Source of the DNA: JAYZVT01 sp050248375
Lineage (GTDB): Bacteria > Pseudomonadota > Alphaproteobacteria > Rhizobiales > Methyloligellaceae
DNA: 37,964 bases
NCBI GenBank assembly: GCA_050248375.1
Contig: JBFWSL010000004.1
Location: 1 to 37,964, forward strand
Reading direction: 5' to 3'
Part shown: positions 15,779-24,877 of the stretch, in pieces
Numbering within the stretch: position 1 is the stretch's first letter
How the letters are laid out: each line of letters starts with the position of its first letter
Made by a program: the position numbers and the translations under genes
The notes under the pieces: model-generated
What the model saw: only the letters and a program-made list of their open reading frames with translations
What the model was told of the DNA's origin: nothing
Database searches by the model: none

Positions 15779-16103
15779 TTCGCATCCCGCTCAGGGCGAG
15801 CCGGGCAGAACCCGACTCACTTCAGCCTTCCCGCGCCCGAGCCTATTGGGACCGCCTTCAGGCTGCAAAGAAAAAACGGGTCCGCATTTCGCTGGACCCC
15901 CCGCCCCCGCGCGTGATAAGGCAGCGCCCGCCATGATGCAAGTCCGGGTCCATAGCGCCCAGGCGCGACGACGACTGCTGCCCTAGACCGCCGGGGCGGC
16001 CGCGCATGCCTGTTTCCTGCGGGAACCGGCGTCCGGCCAGGGCAGGAAAGGCGCCGCCGGTTCCTGCCGCACGTATCGCGACACTTGCACAGGGTTCAGG
16101 ACG
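15779..16103. other. 325-base spacer between wrbA and GNAT genes
   Basis: No convincing protein gene was found here. The spacer holds an intrinsic-terminator-like hairpin on the minus strand (15871-15899) and, at 15961-16080, GC-rich segments with several possible stems (for example around GGAACCGGCG and CGCCGGTTCC). Both divergent genes must be transcribed from within it, but no clear promoter pair was recognised. A small RNA on the minus strand ending at the terminator is possible. Confidence 0.5.
15871..15899 (-). terminator. Intrinsic terminator-like hairpin, minus strand
   Basis: Read on the minus strand, GGGTCC (15899-15894), a ten-base loop and GGACCC (15883-15878) are followed by G and six T (15876-15871), then C and three more T. 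No minus-strand gene ends just before it: the nearest one upstream on that strand is the VWA-like gene ending at 16604. It may end read-through from that operon, end an unannotated small RNA, or act as a leader terminator upstream of wrbA. Confidence 0.5.
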
Positions 16104-16709
16104 ATGTCCGATCTCGACTTCTCCGTAAGGTCCGAAATACCCGAGCTGGCCGGAGCCGTCTCCGCGCTCAGCGCCCGCGCCTTCGGGCCGGGGCGCTTCG
16201 CCCGCTCGGCCTACCGCGTGCGCGAGGGCATGCTGCCGGTGCAAGAACTCTGCCTCACCGGCTGGCATGAGGGCCGGCTGGCCGGGTCCATCCGCTTCAC
16301 CGCCGTCAGCGTCGGCGGCGTGGAAGGCGCGCTGCTGCTCGGGCCGCTGGTGGTCGAACCGGAATTCGTGGGCTGCGGCTGCGGGCGCAAGCTGATCCGC
16401 GAGGGGCTGGAGCGGGCCGCGAGGCTCGGCTACCGGGTCGTGCTGCTGGTGGGCAACATGCCCTATTACGGGCGCTTCGGCTTCGCGCCGGTCCAGCCGG
16501 GGCAGATCCAGTTTCCCGGCCCCGTGGATCCGGCGCGCATCCTCGCGGTCGAGCTGGAGGCGGGCGCACTGGCCCGTTACGGCGGCCTGGTGCGGGGCGC
16601 GGTTCAGCGGCCTTCGCGGAACCAGGTGAACGATATGGCGCCGAGCAGCACGGCCAGCGCCAGGAAGCCCGAGAAGAGCGGGATCAGGCGCACGCCGCGG
16701 GTGATATAG
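16104..16709 (+). CDS. GNAT family N-acetyltransferase (YhbS-like)
   Basis: A 201-residue acetyltransferase. The acetyl-CoA region is visible: GPLVVEPEFVGCGCGRKLIREGLERA (about 82-107) is motif A with the pyrophosphate loop, here GCGCGRK instead of the usual Q-x-x-G-x-G/A. It is followed by VLLVGNMPYYGRFGF, which strongly matches YhbS-like members (GxxxYYxRFGF). The substrate is unknown. The start ATG has AGGACG just upstream. The last 35 residues (after about residue 166) lie in the region that overlaps the convergent VWA-like gene by 106 bases and have low-complexity, basic composition, so this tail was probably gained by loss of an earlier stop. Confidence 0.82.
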   Translation: MSDLDFSVRSEIPELAGAVSALSARAFGPGRFARSAYRVREGMLPVQELCLTGWHEGRLAGSIRFTAVSVGGVEGALLLGPLVVEPEFVGCGCGRKLIREGLERAARLGYRVVLLVGNMPYYGRFGFAPVQPGQIQFPGPVDPARILAVELEAGALARYGGLVRGAVQRPSRNQVNDMAPSSTASARKPEKSGIRRTPRVI

Positions 16710-18688
16710 GCGTCGCGCTTGCGCAGGCCCATCCAGTCGGACCCGTGCATGAGGTTGCCCGCGCGCAGCATGGCGATACGCGGGAGGGCGGAGTCCGCCG
16801 CCTTGCCCGCTGTCCAGAAGCTGCCGCCGCCGGTCTCGTCCAGGATCGGCCGGATCAGTTCGTCGGTGGCGGTGAGATTGGCGAGTTCGCGCGAGTTGAG
16901 CGTACCCACATGGGCGACCGCGTTCAGTTCTCCGGAACGGGCACGGTAGATACCCTGCTCGGTCACGTCCAGGCGCTTGCGCCATACGCCGGGCGCGGCG
17001 GTGTCCAGTTCCACCTGTTCGGTCTTGCCGGAGGGCGTGGTCAGCTCCACCGTCCCCACGTCCTCGCTCATGGAGTGGCGCTCGATGACGAGGCCATCGT
17101 CTTCGCCCGCCATGCGCAGCACATCCTCCTCCAGGTCCGGCTCCTTCATCAGCCAGTGGGCGAGCCTTCGCAGCAGCGCCGTATAGGGGCCGCCGCCGTC
17201 ATAGCCGCGCGCCCACAGCCAGGCATGGTCGGAGAGCAGCAGCGCCACGCGGCCCTTCTGCATGCGGTTGAGCACGAGCAGGGGCTTCTCGTCGGGTCCG
17301 TTCATGAGCACAGAGCCCTGCACCTCGGTTGAATCGACCAGGCGGAACCACTTGCCCCATCGGGGCGCGGCCGTGGCTTCGCCGGACAGTCCGCGGGTTA
17401 CCGGGTGCCGCGCTCCGGTCCGGGTGATGCCGGGGCGGTAGGGTTGCTCGATGACGCGGCCGGTGGGCACAGCGGGCAGGATCGCCGAAAGCGGGGTGCG
17501 GTAGAGGCTGGTCGGCGAGGCGTAGTCCTCGCCGGCGGCGATCAGCACGGCGCCGCCGTTCTCCACGTAACGCGCCACGTTGTCCAGGTAGAGCAGCGGC
17601 AGCACGCCGCGGCGGTGATAGCGGTCGAAGATGATGAGGTCGAACTCCTCCAGCTTCTCCGAGAACAGCTCGCGGGTGGGGAAGGCGATGAGCGAAAGCT
17701 GGTTGATGGGCGTGCCGTCCTGCTTTTCCGGCGGCCTCAGAATGGTGAAGTGCACCAGGTCGACGGCGGCGTCGGACTTGAGCAGGTTGCGCCAGGTGCG
17801 CTCGCCGGCGTGGGGTTCGCCGGAGACCAGCAGCACGCGCAGGTTCTCGCGCACGCCTTCCGCCGCCAGCACGGCCTTGTTGTTCAGGGTGGTCAGCTCG
17901 CCCGGCGCGGGCTCCACGTCCAGTTCGACGATGTTCACGCCCGCGTGGGGGAAGCGCACCGGGATCTCCACGGTCTGGCCGGGCCGCACCACCATTTTCT
18001 CGTCGGGCTCGCCTTCCCGGCGGACGGTGAGGGTGGTGCTGTCCGCGCTGCCCGCGTTCTCGGGCGTCTGCACCACGCGGATTTCCGCGGTCTGGGTGCT
18101 GCCGACGAGGCCGAAGCGGGGCGCGCGCAGAACCTCGATGCGGCGGTCGAACTCGTTGCCGTTGCCGGTGACGATGGCATGCACCGGGACCTGAAGCCCA
18201 AGCTCGGCGGCCCTGGCGGGGATATCGTGGATGCGGCCGTCGGTGACCAGAACGACGCCGGCGAGGCGGTCGGGCGGGATTTCGGAGAGCACCCGGCCCA
18301 GATCCTCGAACAGCATGGTGCCCTGACGGTCCTTCGACCTGCCGCCGGCGGGCGTGGTGGCCCAGCGGGTCTCCAGTCCGTTCACCTTGCCCAGGCGGTC
18401 GGCCAGCGACCTCTGCAGGGCCTCGACCTGGTCGAGGCGGCCGGCCACCTGCTGGCTGGCGCTGCGGTCGATGGCGACGGCGACGATGTCGGCGAGGGGT
18501 TCGCGCTCCTCCTGGCGCAGGCTCGGATTGGCCAGCGCCAGCATGAGCAGCACGAAGCTGGCGGCGCGCACGAGGGCGCCGGGCCTGCGGGCGAACAGCA
18601 GCAGCCCGAGCAGCAGCGCGCCCAGCACGGCGACGGCGATGAAAGCGGGCCAGGGAATGAAGGGCGAGAACTCGATGCTCCAGGACAT
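16604..18688 (-). CDS. VWA-like membrane protein of the MoxR/DUF58 cluster
   Basis: A 694-residue inner-membrane protein. Two hydrophobic segments open it (about 13-33 and 40-56), followed by a von Willebrand A-like region beginning ADIVAVAIDRSASQQ; D74-x-S76-x-S78 is a metal-ion-dependent adhesion site (DxSxS), and LVTDGRIHD follows later. A middle region has a glutamine-amidotransferase-like fold feel (FDLIIFDRY, VENGGAVLIAAGEDYAS) as in other large members. A last membrane segment lies at about 672-690. It is the last gene of the operon, starting 10 bases after the DUF4159 gene with an AGGAGC ribosome site. In such clusters VWA proteins are clients of the MoxR ATPase, often acting in envelope stress or assembly of complexes. 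The exact function is unknown. Confidence 0.75.
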   Translation of the reverse strand: MSWSIEFSPFIPWPAFIAVAVLGALLLGLLLFARRPGALVRAASFVLLMLALANPSLRQEEREPLADIVAVAIDRSASQQVAGRLDQVEALQRSLADRLGKVNGLETRWATTPAGGRSKDRQGTMLFEDLGRVLSEIPPDRLAGVVLVTDGRIHDIPARAAELGLQVPVHAIVTGNGNEFDRRIEVLRAPRFGLVGSTQTAEIRVVQTPENAGSADSTTLTVRREGEPDEKMVVRPGQTVEIPVRFPHAGVNIVELDVEPAPGELTTLNNKAVLAAEGVRENLRVLLVSGEPHAGERTWRNLLKSDAAVDLVHFTILRPPEKQDGTPINQLSLIAFPTRELFSEKLEEFDLIIFDRYHRRGVLPLLYLDNVARYVENGGAVLIAAGEDYASPTSLYRTPLSAILPAVPTGRVIEQPYRPGITRTGARHPVTRGLSGEATAAPRWGKWFRLVDSTEVQGSVLMNGPDEKPLLVLNRMQKGRVALLLSDHAWLWARGYDGGGPYTALLRRLAHWLMKEPDLEEDVLRMAGEDDGLVIERHSMSEDVGTVELTTPSGKTEQVELDTAAPGVWRKRLDVTEQGIYRARSGELNAVAHVGTLNSRELANLTATDELIRPILDETGGGSFWTAGKAADSALPRIAMLRAGNLMHGSDWMGLRKRDAYITRGVRLIPLFSGFLALAVLLGAISFTWFREGR

Positions 18689-18698
18689 GGCCGCGCTC

Positions 18699-21542
18699 CT
18701 ATTGCCCGAGACGCTCTAGCAGGGCGGGCACGTGCACCTGGTCGGCCTTGTAGTTGCCGGTCAGCGCGTACATGACGATGTTGACGCCGACGCGGAAGGC
18801 CATCTCGCGCTGCACCTCGCCGCCCGGCACCGCCGGGTAGATGGGCCGGTTGTGCTCGTCCAGCGCCCAGGCGCCGGCGAGGTCGTTGGAGGTCACCAGG
18901 ATGGAACTGACGCCGTCGGAACGGTTGGTGCGCTGGCCGCGGTCCTCATCGGCGGGCACCGACTCCACCCACATCTGCCCGCCATCCCAGCGTCCGGGGA
19001 AGGTCGAGAGCAGGTAGAAGGACTTGGTCAGCACGTGCTTCTCGGGCACGGGCTCCAGCGCCGGGATATCGAGGTTGCCGAGCAGGCGGGCGAGCGCGGT
19101 GGCGCTGGGTCCCTGGGTGGTTCCGGGGCCCGAGGGCAGCGACACCTGGTAGTCGCGGGTGTCGAAGACGATCATGCCCCCCTGCTTCATGTAGGCGTCG
19201 ATGCGGGCGAGCGTGGCGTCGGGCAGGCGCCTGGCGTCGGAGCGCACCGGCCAGTAGAGCAGGGGATAGAAGGCGAGTTCGTCGGTCTCGATGTCCACGC
19301 CTGCCGGCTCGGCGGGCTCGATGGCGGTACGCGCCGCCAGAACCTTGCCGAGGCCGGCGAGCCCGCTCTGGGAGGCGCGGTCAATTTCCGTGTCGCCGGT
19401 GACGACATAGGCCAGCCGGGTTTTCAGCGCCGCCTCAAGGTCGCGCTGGTCCTGCCCGGGGGAGGATTGGGCGAGGGCGATCGCCGGCAGCGATACGGCC
19501 AAGGCGAACGCAACAAGGGGCATGGCACCGCGAGCGCGGCGGAACAGGCCCTGCACGGGCGCGCCGGCGGCCAGCAGCAGCACGGCCAGCATGTCGAGCA
19601 GGAACAGCGCGGCGGCGGCCACCAGCATCCACGGCGCGAGAGGCAGGGCCTCCTGCAGGCCATAGCCGGCAATCGAAACCGCGGCCCCGAGGGCCGGCAG
19701 CGGCTTCAGGACCGTGCTGGCCTCGATCAGGTTGAAGGCTCGGGTGGCGCCGGCGGGGCCGTAATATCCCGGGGGCCGCGTGGGGCCGGGACGCAGCCTG
19801 TCGATCTCGTCGCTGCGGATAGGCGCGACGGACGCGGCCGGGGTGACCAGGCGGCCGTAGCCGTCGAGCACCTGCACCGGGGCGAGCACGTTGGTCTGGG
19901 GCTGTTCCTGCGCGGCGTTGCCGGCGGCGGGCGTGGCGGGGCCGTCCTTGCGGCCGGGCGTGGAGACCGAGCGTTCGGCAATGCGGCGGAGCATCTCCAC
20001 GAACAGACCCGACATGGGCAGATTCGACCAGTCGGAATTCGCGGTGACGTGGAACAGCACGATGGAGCCGTTGCCGGAGCGTGCGGCGCTGACCAGCGGC
20101 GTGCCGTCCTTGAGGCGCGCCCAGACTTCCGCGTCCGAGGAGGCCGCGGGATCGGTCAGCACCTGACGCCGGATGGCGACGTCGGCGGGTATCGCAAGGC
20201 CGCGGAAGGGGCTCGACTCGTCGAAGGCGGCGAGGGGCTGGGGGGCGCTCCAGGAGAGCGCGCCGCCGAGGGTGCGCCCGCCATGGCGCAGCGGGCCGGG
20301 CAGGAGCGTGTCGGATCCCTTTTCCAGCCGCGGTCCGGCGAAGCGCAGCAGCGTGCCGCCACGCTCCACCCATGAGCGGATCTCGTCCTCGATGTCGGGC
20401 AGCAGCTTGCCAATGTCGGCGAGGACCAGCACCGACAGGTTCCGCGCGAACAGGTCGTTCAGGGTCTCGGCGATGTTGCTGTCCTTGGGGGCGACGATCT
20501 CGGCGAAGGGCGCCAGCGCGCGCTCGACGTAATAGGTGGGCGAAAGCAGCGGCTGGGCCAGTTCGCGGGTCTCGCCGGAAATGACGCCTATGCGCCGCCA
20601 CTGGGAGCGGGCGTCGAGAAGGTGCACGGCTCCAGCGGAGGCTTCGCCCTCTATGGCGATGCGGGCGACCTGGTTGCGGATTTCCAGCGGCAGGTCGAAG
20701 GCCGTCACGGTATGCGGCGCGCGGCCCTCGAACCTGAACGGGGCGCGGCCAATCTGTTCGCCGCGCGACGACAGGGCCTGCACATGGCCTTCACGGGTCC
20801 CGCCCGAGGCGCGGATCACATGGGCGCTGAGGGCGCCGCCCTCGCTGAGGCTGGCGCGCAGTCCAAGCGGGGACGAGGCTTCGTCGGGGCGGGCGACCGT
20901 CAGGCCCGCCGAAGCGAGCTTGGTCAGCGTGTCCGAGAAGGCTTCGGCGTCGCCGTAGTCGAGGCCGTCGCTGAGCCAGACGGCGCCAAGGTCCCCGGCG
21001 CCGGCCAGCGTGCTCGACAGCGCCTCGGCGAGCTTGCCGCGCGCGGGCGCATAGGGCTGGGGTTGCAGGCCCTCGGCGGCCTCGCGGGCGGCTTCGGCGC
21101 TCACCGGCCTGATCGAGGGCGCGGACTGCTGCGCGGTCGCCGCCACGATCACCGGGCGGTTGTCCCGCTCGGCGCGGGATATGACGGCAAGCAGCATCGT
21201 CTTCATCTTCTCCCACTGGCTGGCCGAAGCCCATCCATTGTCAACAACCACGAGCACCGGCCCGTTCCCGGCCAGCATGTCGCGTTCGGGATTGAGGATG
21301 GGACGGGCCAGCGCCAGGATGACCAGGGCGGCGAGCAGCATGCGCAGCAGGGTGAGCCACCAGGGGCTTTTCTCCGCCGTTTGCTGCTCGTCCTTCAGGT
21401 CGAGCAGGAGCCGGGTGGGCGGGAACACCACCTGCCTGGGCCGCGGCGGGGTGAAGCGCAGCAGCCACCAGATGACGGGCAGCGCCAGCAGGCCGGTCAA
21501 CAGCCAGGGATTCAGGAAGCCGATGGCGCCGAACAGGGTCAT
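18699..21542 (-). CDS. BatA-N / DUF4159 membrane protein
   Basis: A 947-residue protein. The N-terminus LNPWLLTGLLALPVIWWLLR (about 9-28) and VVFPPTRLLLDL is the aerotolerance-regulator (BatA) N-terminal domain, with a second membrane segment near 61-80. A VWA-like region follows, but its metal site reads VVVDNGWAS, so DxSxS is not conserved. Two or three membrane segments lie around 620-690, and residues from about 705 to the end match a DUF4159 domain (RLAYVVTGDTEID, YPLLYWPV, MIVFDTRD, FYLLSTFPGRWDGG). Its ATG overlaps the DUF58 stop by four bases. The combination is standard for alphaproteobacterial MoxR clusters; it is probably a membrane scaffold. Biochemical function is not known. Confidence 0.8.
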   Translation of the reverse strand: MTLFGAIGFLNPWLLTGLLALPVIWWLLRFTPPRPRQVVFPPTRLLLDLKDEQQTAEKSPWWLTLLRMLLAALVILALARPILNPERDMLAGNGPVLVVVDNGWASASQWEKMKTMLLAVISRAERDNRPVIVAATAQQSAPSIRPVSAEAAREAAEGLQPQPYAPARGKLAEALSSTLAGAGDLGAVWLSDGLDYGDAEAFSDTLTKLASAGLTVARPDEASSPLGLRASLSEGGALSAHVIRASGGTREGHVQALSSRGEQIGRAPFRFEGRAPHTVTAFDLPLEIRNQVARIAIEGEASAGAVHLLDARSQWRRIGVISGETRELAQPLLSPTYYVERALAPFAEIVAPKDSNIAETLNDLFARNLSVLVLADIGKLLPDIEDEIRSWVERGGTLLRFAGPRLEKGSDTLLPGPLRHGGRTLGGALSWSAPQPLAAFDESSPFRGLAIPADVAIRRQVLTDPAASSDAEVWARLKDGTPLVSAARSGNGSIVLFHVTANSDWSNLPMSGLFVEMLRRIAERSVSTPGRKDGPATPAAGNAAQEQPQTNVLAPVQVLDGYGRLVTPAASVAPIRSDEIDRLRPGPTRPPGYYGPAGATRAFNLIEASTVLKPLPALGAAVSIAGYGLQEALPLAPWMLVAAAALFLLDMLAVLLLAAGAPVQGLFRRARGAMPLVAFALAVSLPAIALAQSSPGQDQRDLEAALKTRLAYVVTGDTEIDRASQSGLAGLGKVLAARTAIEPAEPAGVDIETDELAFYPLLYWPVRSDARRLPDATLARIDAYMKQGGMIVFDTRDYQVSLPSGPGTTQGPSATALARLLGNLDIPALEPVPEKHVLTKSFYLLSTFPGRWDGGQMWVESVPADEDRGQRTNRSDGVSSILVTSNDLAGAWALDEHNRPIYPAVPGGEVQREMAFRVGVNIVMYALTGNYKADQVHVPALLERLGQ

Positions 21543-22486
21543 GCCGCGTGTCCCTCCGTGCCGGAGGCGGGACGGTAGCGGTAGTCATGCTCCATGCCGG
21601 CGAGGCGGGCGTGGAGCGACAGCAGCAGTTCCTCGACCGGGCGATCGGTATGGTGGACGATCAGCGACCATTGCATGCGGCGCAGTTCGTCGGCGAGGGC
21701 GGCGCGGTGGGCCAGCAGCTTGTCGCGGTAGCGGCCGCGCAGGTCCTCGGCGCGGCCGGCGATCATGCGGGCGTCGCCCTCGGCGGCGAGAAACTCGGTG
21801 CGGCCGCCATAGGGCAGGCTTTCCTCGGCCGGGTCGAGCACCTGGACGAGATGGCCGCGCACTCCCTGGGCGGCGAGGCGCTCGATGGCGGGGCAGAGCT
21901 GGTCGAGCGGCTCGAGGAAGTCGCTGAACAGCAGGCACTCGGAAAAGCGGCTGAGATGCGCCATCGGCGGCAGGCTGGACTGGGCTTCCTGCCTGAGCTC
22001 GCGGGCCATGTCCTCGGCCAGGCGGCGCAGGGCGGTGCGTCCCAGCCGCGGACGGCCGCCGATCATGCCGATGCGTTCGCCGCCCTCCAAGAGCAACTCG
22101 CCGATGGCGAAGGCTGCGACAATGGCGCGTTCGAGCTTGGTCATGGAGGACAGATGCGAACGGAAGCGCATGGAGGGCGACAGGTCCACCCACAGCCAGG
22201 CGGTGTGCGCCGCTTCCCATTCGGTCTCGCGCACGTAGAGATGCTCGGAGCTGGCGGAGCGGCGCCAGTCGATCTGGGTGGCGCTGTCGCTGTTTTCGAA
22301 ATGGCGGAACTGCCAGAAGGTCTCCCCGAGGCCCGGACGGCGGCGTCCGTGGATGCCGTGGGCGACAGTGTGGGAGACCCGGCTCGCCTCCATCAGCAGG
22401 GACGGGATACGGGCGGCGACGAGATGCGCCTCTGTCTCCAGCTCGTGGAGCGGTGCCGGCGTGCCGGCCTGGGAGGCTGCGGCCAC
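21539..22486 (-). CDS. DUF58 domain protein
   Basis: A 315-residue cytoplasmic protein with the DUF58 hallmark RRPGLGETFWQFRHFE followed by IDWRRSASSEHLYVRETEWE and WLWVDLSPSMRF; DLSPS is a DxSxS metal site. DUF58 proteins are VWA-like and nearly always encoded beside MoxR ATPases. It starts with GTG at 22486, seven bases after the moxR stop, and its stop overlaps the next start (ATGA), so the operon order is moxR, DUF58, DUF4159, VWA-like. Confidence 0.85.
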   Translation of the reverse strand: MAAASQAGTPAPLHELETEAHLVAARIPSLLMEASRVSHTVAHGIHGRRRPGLGETFWQFRHFENSDSATQIDWRRSASSEHLYVRETEWEAAHTAWLWVDLSPSMRFRSHLSSMTKLERAIVAAFAIGELLLEGGERIGMIGGRPRLGRTALRRLAEDMARELRQEAQSSLPPMAHLSRFSECLLFSDFLEPLDQLCPAIERLAAQGVRGHLVQVLDPAEESLPYGGRTEFLAAEGDARMIAGRAEDLRGRYRDKLLAHRAALADELRRMQWSLIVHHTDRPVEELLLSLHARLAGMEHDYRYRPASGTEGHAA

Positions 22487-22493
22487 GCCGGCG

Positions 22494-23492
22494 CTACTCC
22501 AGCCTCGAGACCAGTCCGCCGATGACGCTCGAAATGCTCACGCCTTCGGCGCGGGCAGCGAAGGTCAGCGCCATGCGGTGCTTGAGCACCGGCTCGGCGA
22601 GGGCGACCACGTCCTCGATGGAGGGAGACAGGCGGCCTTCCAGCAGCGCCTTGGCGCGGATGGCGAGCATCAGCGACTGGCTGGCGCGCGGGCCGGGGCC
22701 CCAGGCGACCTGGGTGTCGATGTCCTTGCCCGCGTCGGTGCCCGGACGGGCGGAGCGGACGAGCTTCAGAATGGCATCGACGACTTTCTCGCCGACGGGG
22801 ATCTGGCGCACGAGCCGCTGGGCCGCGGTCAGCTCCTTGGCGGAGAGGATGGTCTTGAGCTTGGACTGCTCGACACCGGTGGTGGCGAAGAGCATGCGGC
22901 GCTCGGCCACCTCGTCGGGATAGCTGACGTCGATCTGGAGCATGAAGCGGTCGAGCTGCGCCTCGGGCAGGGGGTAGGTGCCTTCCTGCTCGAGCGGGTT
23001 CTGGGTGGCGAGCACATGGAAGGGCTTGGGCACTTCATGCGTCGTGCCGGCCACGGTGACGTGATACTCCTGCATGGCCTGCAGCAGCGCCGACTGGGTC
23101 TTCGGGCTGGCGCGGTTGATCTCGTCGGCCATCAGCAACTGGGTGAACACCGGGCCCTTGACGAAGCGGAAGCCGCGGCGCCCGTCGGCGCCTTCCTCCA
23201 GCACCTCGGAGCCGACGATGTCGGAAGGCATCAGGTCCGGGGTGAACTGGATGCGCTTGTTCTCAAGCCCGAGAACGGTGCCGAGGGTTTCCACCAGGCT
23301 CGTCTTGGCGAGGCCGGGGACACCGATCAGCAGCGCGTGGCCGCCGGCCAGAAGGGTGACCAGCGAGAGCTGGATGACCTTGTCCTGACCGAAGATGACC
23401 GAAGCAGCGGCCTTGTGGACCTGCTGCGCCTTGCCGCCGAGCGCCTCGATGCGCTCGACCAGCTTTTCGTCCGTTTGACTTAGGGTGCTCAT
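22494..23492 (-). CDS. MoxR family AAA+ ATPase
   Basis: A 332-residue AAA+ ATPase of the MoxR branch. The P-loop is GVPGLAKT (57-64), Walker B LLMADEINRA (119-128), sensor 1 ATQNP (162-166) and the arginine-containing segment EAQLDRFML (177-185). MoxR ATPases are thought to remodel or insert metal into VWA-containing partners, which here would be the three downstream genes. The ATG at 23492 was chosen by the usual distance to the first conserved helix; in-frame starts at 23525 and 23552 are possible. It is divergent from the DUF1285 gene. Confidence 0.88.
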   Translation of the reverse strand: MSTLSQTDEKLVERIEALGGKAQQVHKAAASVIFGQDKVIQLSLVTLLAGGHALLIGVPGLAKTSLVETLGTVLGLENKRIQFTPDLMPSDIVGSEVLEEGADGRRGFRFVKGPVFTQLLMADEINRASPKTQSALLQAMQEYHVTVAGTTHEVPKPFHVLATQNPLEQEGTYPLPEAQLDRFMLQIDVSYPDEVAERRMLFATTGVEQSKLKTILSAKELTAAQRLVRQIPVGEKVVDAILKLVRSARPGTDAGKDIDTQVAWGPGPRASQSLMLAIRAKALLEGRLSPSIEDVVALAEPVLKHRMALTFAARAEGVSISSVIGGLVSRLE

Positions 23493-23615
23493 GGTGGTGA
23501 ATAATAACTCCAAATCCGGCGCCATAAACAATCTGCCTGTGGATTGGGTCACAATCTTGTTAGCAGTAAGGGGCGCGGAACAAACAGGAATTCCCGCAAG
23601 ACGGCACGTGATTCC

Positions 23616-24209
23616 ATGACTGGCAGGGCGTCAGGTTCTCCCGCGACGCCCCGGAAGGGGCTCGATACGGTGCAAGCGGCCGTCACCCGATTCGCCGCCC
23701 GGGGGCCGGCGCCGGTCCATCTGTGGGACCCGGAACACTGCGGCGACATCGGGCTGGCCATCGATTCCGAGGGCGTCTGGAGCTACCGGGGCAGCCCCAT
23801 CGGGCGGCAGGCCCTGGTGAAGCTGTTCTCCGGCGTGCTGAGACGCGACGAGGACGGGCAGCACTACCTTATCACTCCAGTGGAGAAAGTTGTCGTTCAT
23901 GTGGCGGACGCCCCGCTGCAGGCGGTGGAAATGGCTGCGGCGGGCAAGGGGCGGGAACAGGTCCTCGGCTTTCGCACCAACGCGGACGACGAGGTTGCCG
24001 CCGGGCCCGAACATCCGCTGCGCTTCGCCGTCGACCGCGGCAACGAGGGCCTGAAGCCTTATGTGCTGGTTCGCGGGCGGCTGGAGGCGCGGCTCAGCCG
24101 TCCGCTCGCCTATGAGCTCGCGGGACTGGCGGAAGAGGTGGATGGGCGCCTGGGCGTGTGGAGCGGGGGGCGGTTCTTCCCGTTCGGCGCCTCCGCGGCG
24201 GGGGAGTGA
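23616..24209 (+). CDS. DUF1285 protein
   Basis: A 197-residue protein matching the DUF1285 family: PVHLWDPEHCGDIGLAI, then WSYRGSPIGRQALVKLFSG, VLRRDEDGQHYLITPVEKV and VADAPLQAVEM. The family is common in Alphaproteobacteria and Pseudomonas; its function is unknown. The ATG at 23616 was preferred over an in-frame TTG at 23544 because conserved sequence begins later and the TTG has no ribosome site. It is followed by the CoA pyrophosphatase with a four-base-type overlap (TGATG), so the genes are coupled. The divergent moxR start is 123 bases upstream. Confidence 0.85.
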   Translation: MTGRASGSPATPRKGLDTVQAAVTRFAARGPAPVHLWDPEHCGDIGLAIDSEGVWSYRGSPIGRQALVKLFSGVLRRDEDGQHYLITPVEKVVVHVADAPLQAVEMAAAGKGREQVLGFRTNADDEVAAGPEHPLRFAVDRGNEGLKPYVLVRGRLEARLSRPLAYELAGLAEEVDGRLGVWSGGRFFPFGASAAGE

Positions 24210-24877
24210 TGGACGCCATGGCCGACAAGATGCCGGTGTTCTCAGCCGTCGACCTGCGCCGCCGCGCCACGGGCATCCTCGCGCCCGTGGACCAGTCGCC
24301 GGAAAGTCCCACCGCCATTTCCGCCAACCGGGGCGATTTCAGCCTGAACCCGGCGCTGAAGGACGCCATGGACGCCGCCGACCGCCGCCGGCCGGCCGCC
24401 GTGCTCGTGCCGGTGGTGGACAGGGGCGGCGAGGCGACGGTGCTGCTGACCCAGCGGCCCGACCACATGACGTCGCATGCGGGCCAGATCTCCTTTCCCG
24501 GCGGCAAAATGGAGCCCAGCGACCGCACGCCCGCCGAGACCGCGCTCAGGGAGGCCCGTGAGGAGATCGGCCTCGACCCCCGGCTCGCCGACGTGATCGG
24601 ATTTCTCGAACCCTACCAGACCTCGACCGGGTTCCGCATCGCTCCGGCGGTGGCGATCATCCGTCCGGACTTCACCCTGAAGCTCGATCCGGCGGAAGTG
24701 GACGAGGTCTTCGAGGTGCCGCTCGGCTTCCTGATGTCGGAGCAGCATCACGAGCTGCACTGGCGGCGCTGGCAGGGGTCCCGCCGTTATTACTATGCGA
24801 TGCCCTACGGACACCGTTACATTTGGGGCGCAACCGCCGGAATCATCCGCAATCTCTATGAGTGGCTATATCGCTGA
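24209..24877 (+). CDS. CoA pyrophosphatase (Nudix, NudL-like)
   Basis: A 222-residue Nudix protein. The CoA-specific motif LLTQRPDHMTSHAGQISFPGG (79-99) sits directly before the Nudix box GGKMEPSD, TALREAREEIGL (111-122). Such enzymes cleave CoA to 3'-phosphoadenosine 5'-phosphate and 4'-phosphopantetheine. The ATG overlaps the DUF1285 stop and GGGGAG lies three bases before it. The next gene starts at the overlapping TGATG. Confidence 0.88.
   Translation: MDAMADKMPVFSAVDLRRRATGILAPVDQSPESPTAISANRGDFSLNPALKDAMDAADRRRPAAVLVPVVDRGGEATVLLTQRPDHMTSHAGQISFPGGKMEPSDRTPAETALREAREEIGLDPRLADVIGFLEPYQTSTGFRIAPAVAIIRPDFTLKLDPAEVDEVFEVPLGFLMSEQHHELHWRRWQGSRRYYYAMPYGHRYIWGATAGIIRNLYEWLYR

Noticed and set aside
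15858..15887. A nine-codon frame with three Phe codons (MRTRFFFAA) upstream of wrbA, like a leader peptide for attenuation
   Set aside because: It coincides with the T run of the terminator hairpin, which by itself gives Phe codons (TTT), and wrbA is not an amino acid biosynthesis gene.
17405..20375. Two long plus-strand frames opposite the VWA-like and DUF4159 genes
   Set aside because: Gly/Gln/Arg/His-rich antisense sequence with no motif; the minus-strand genes form a coherent overlapping operon.
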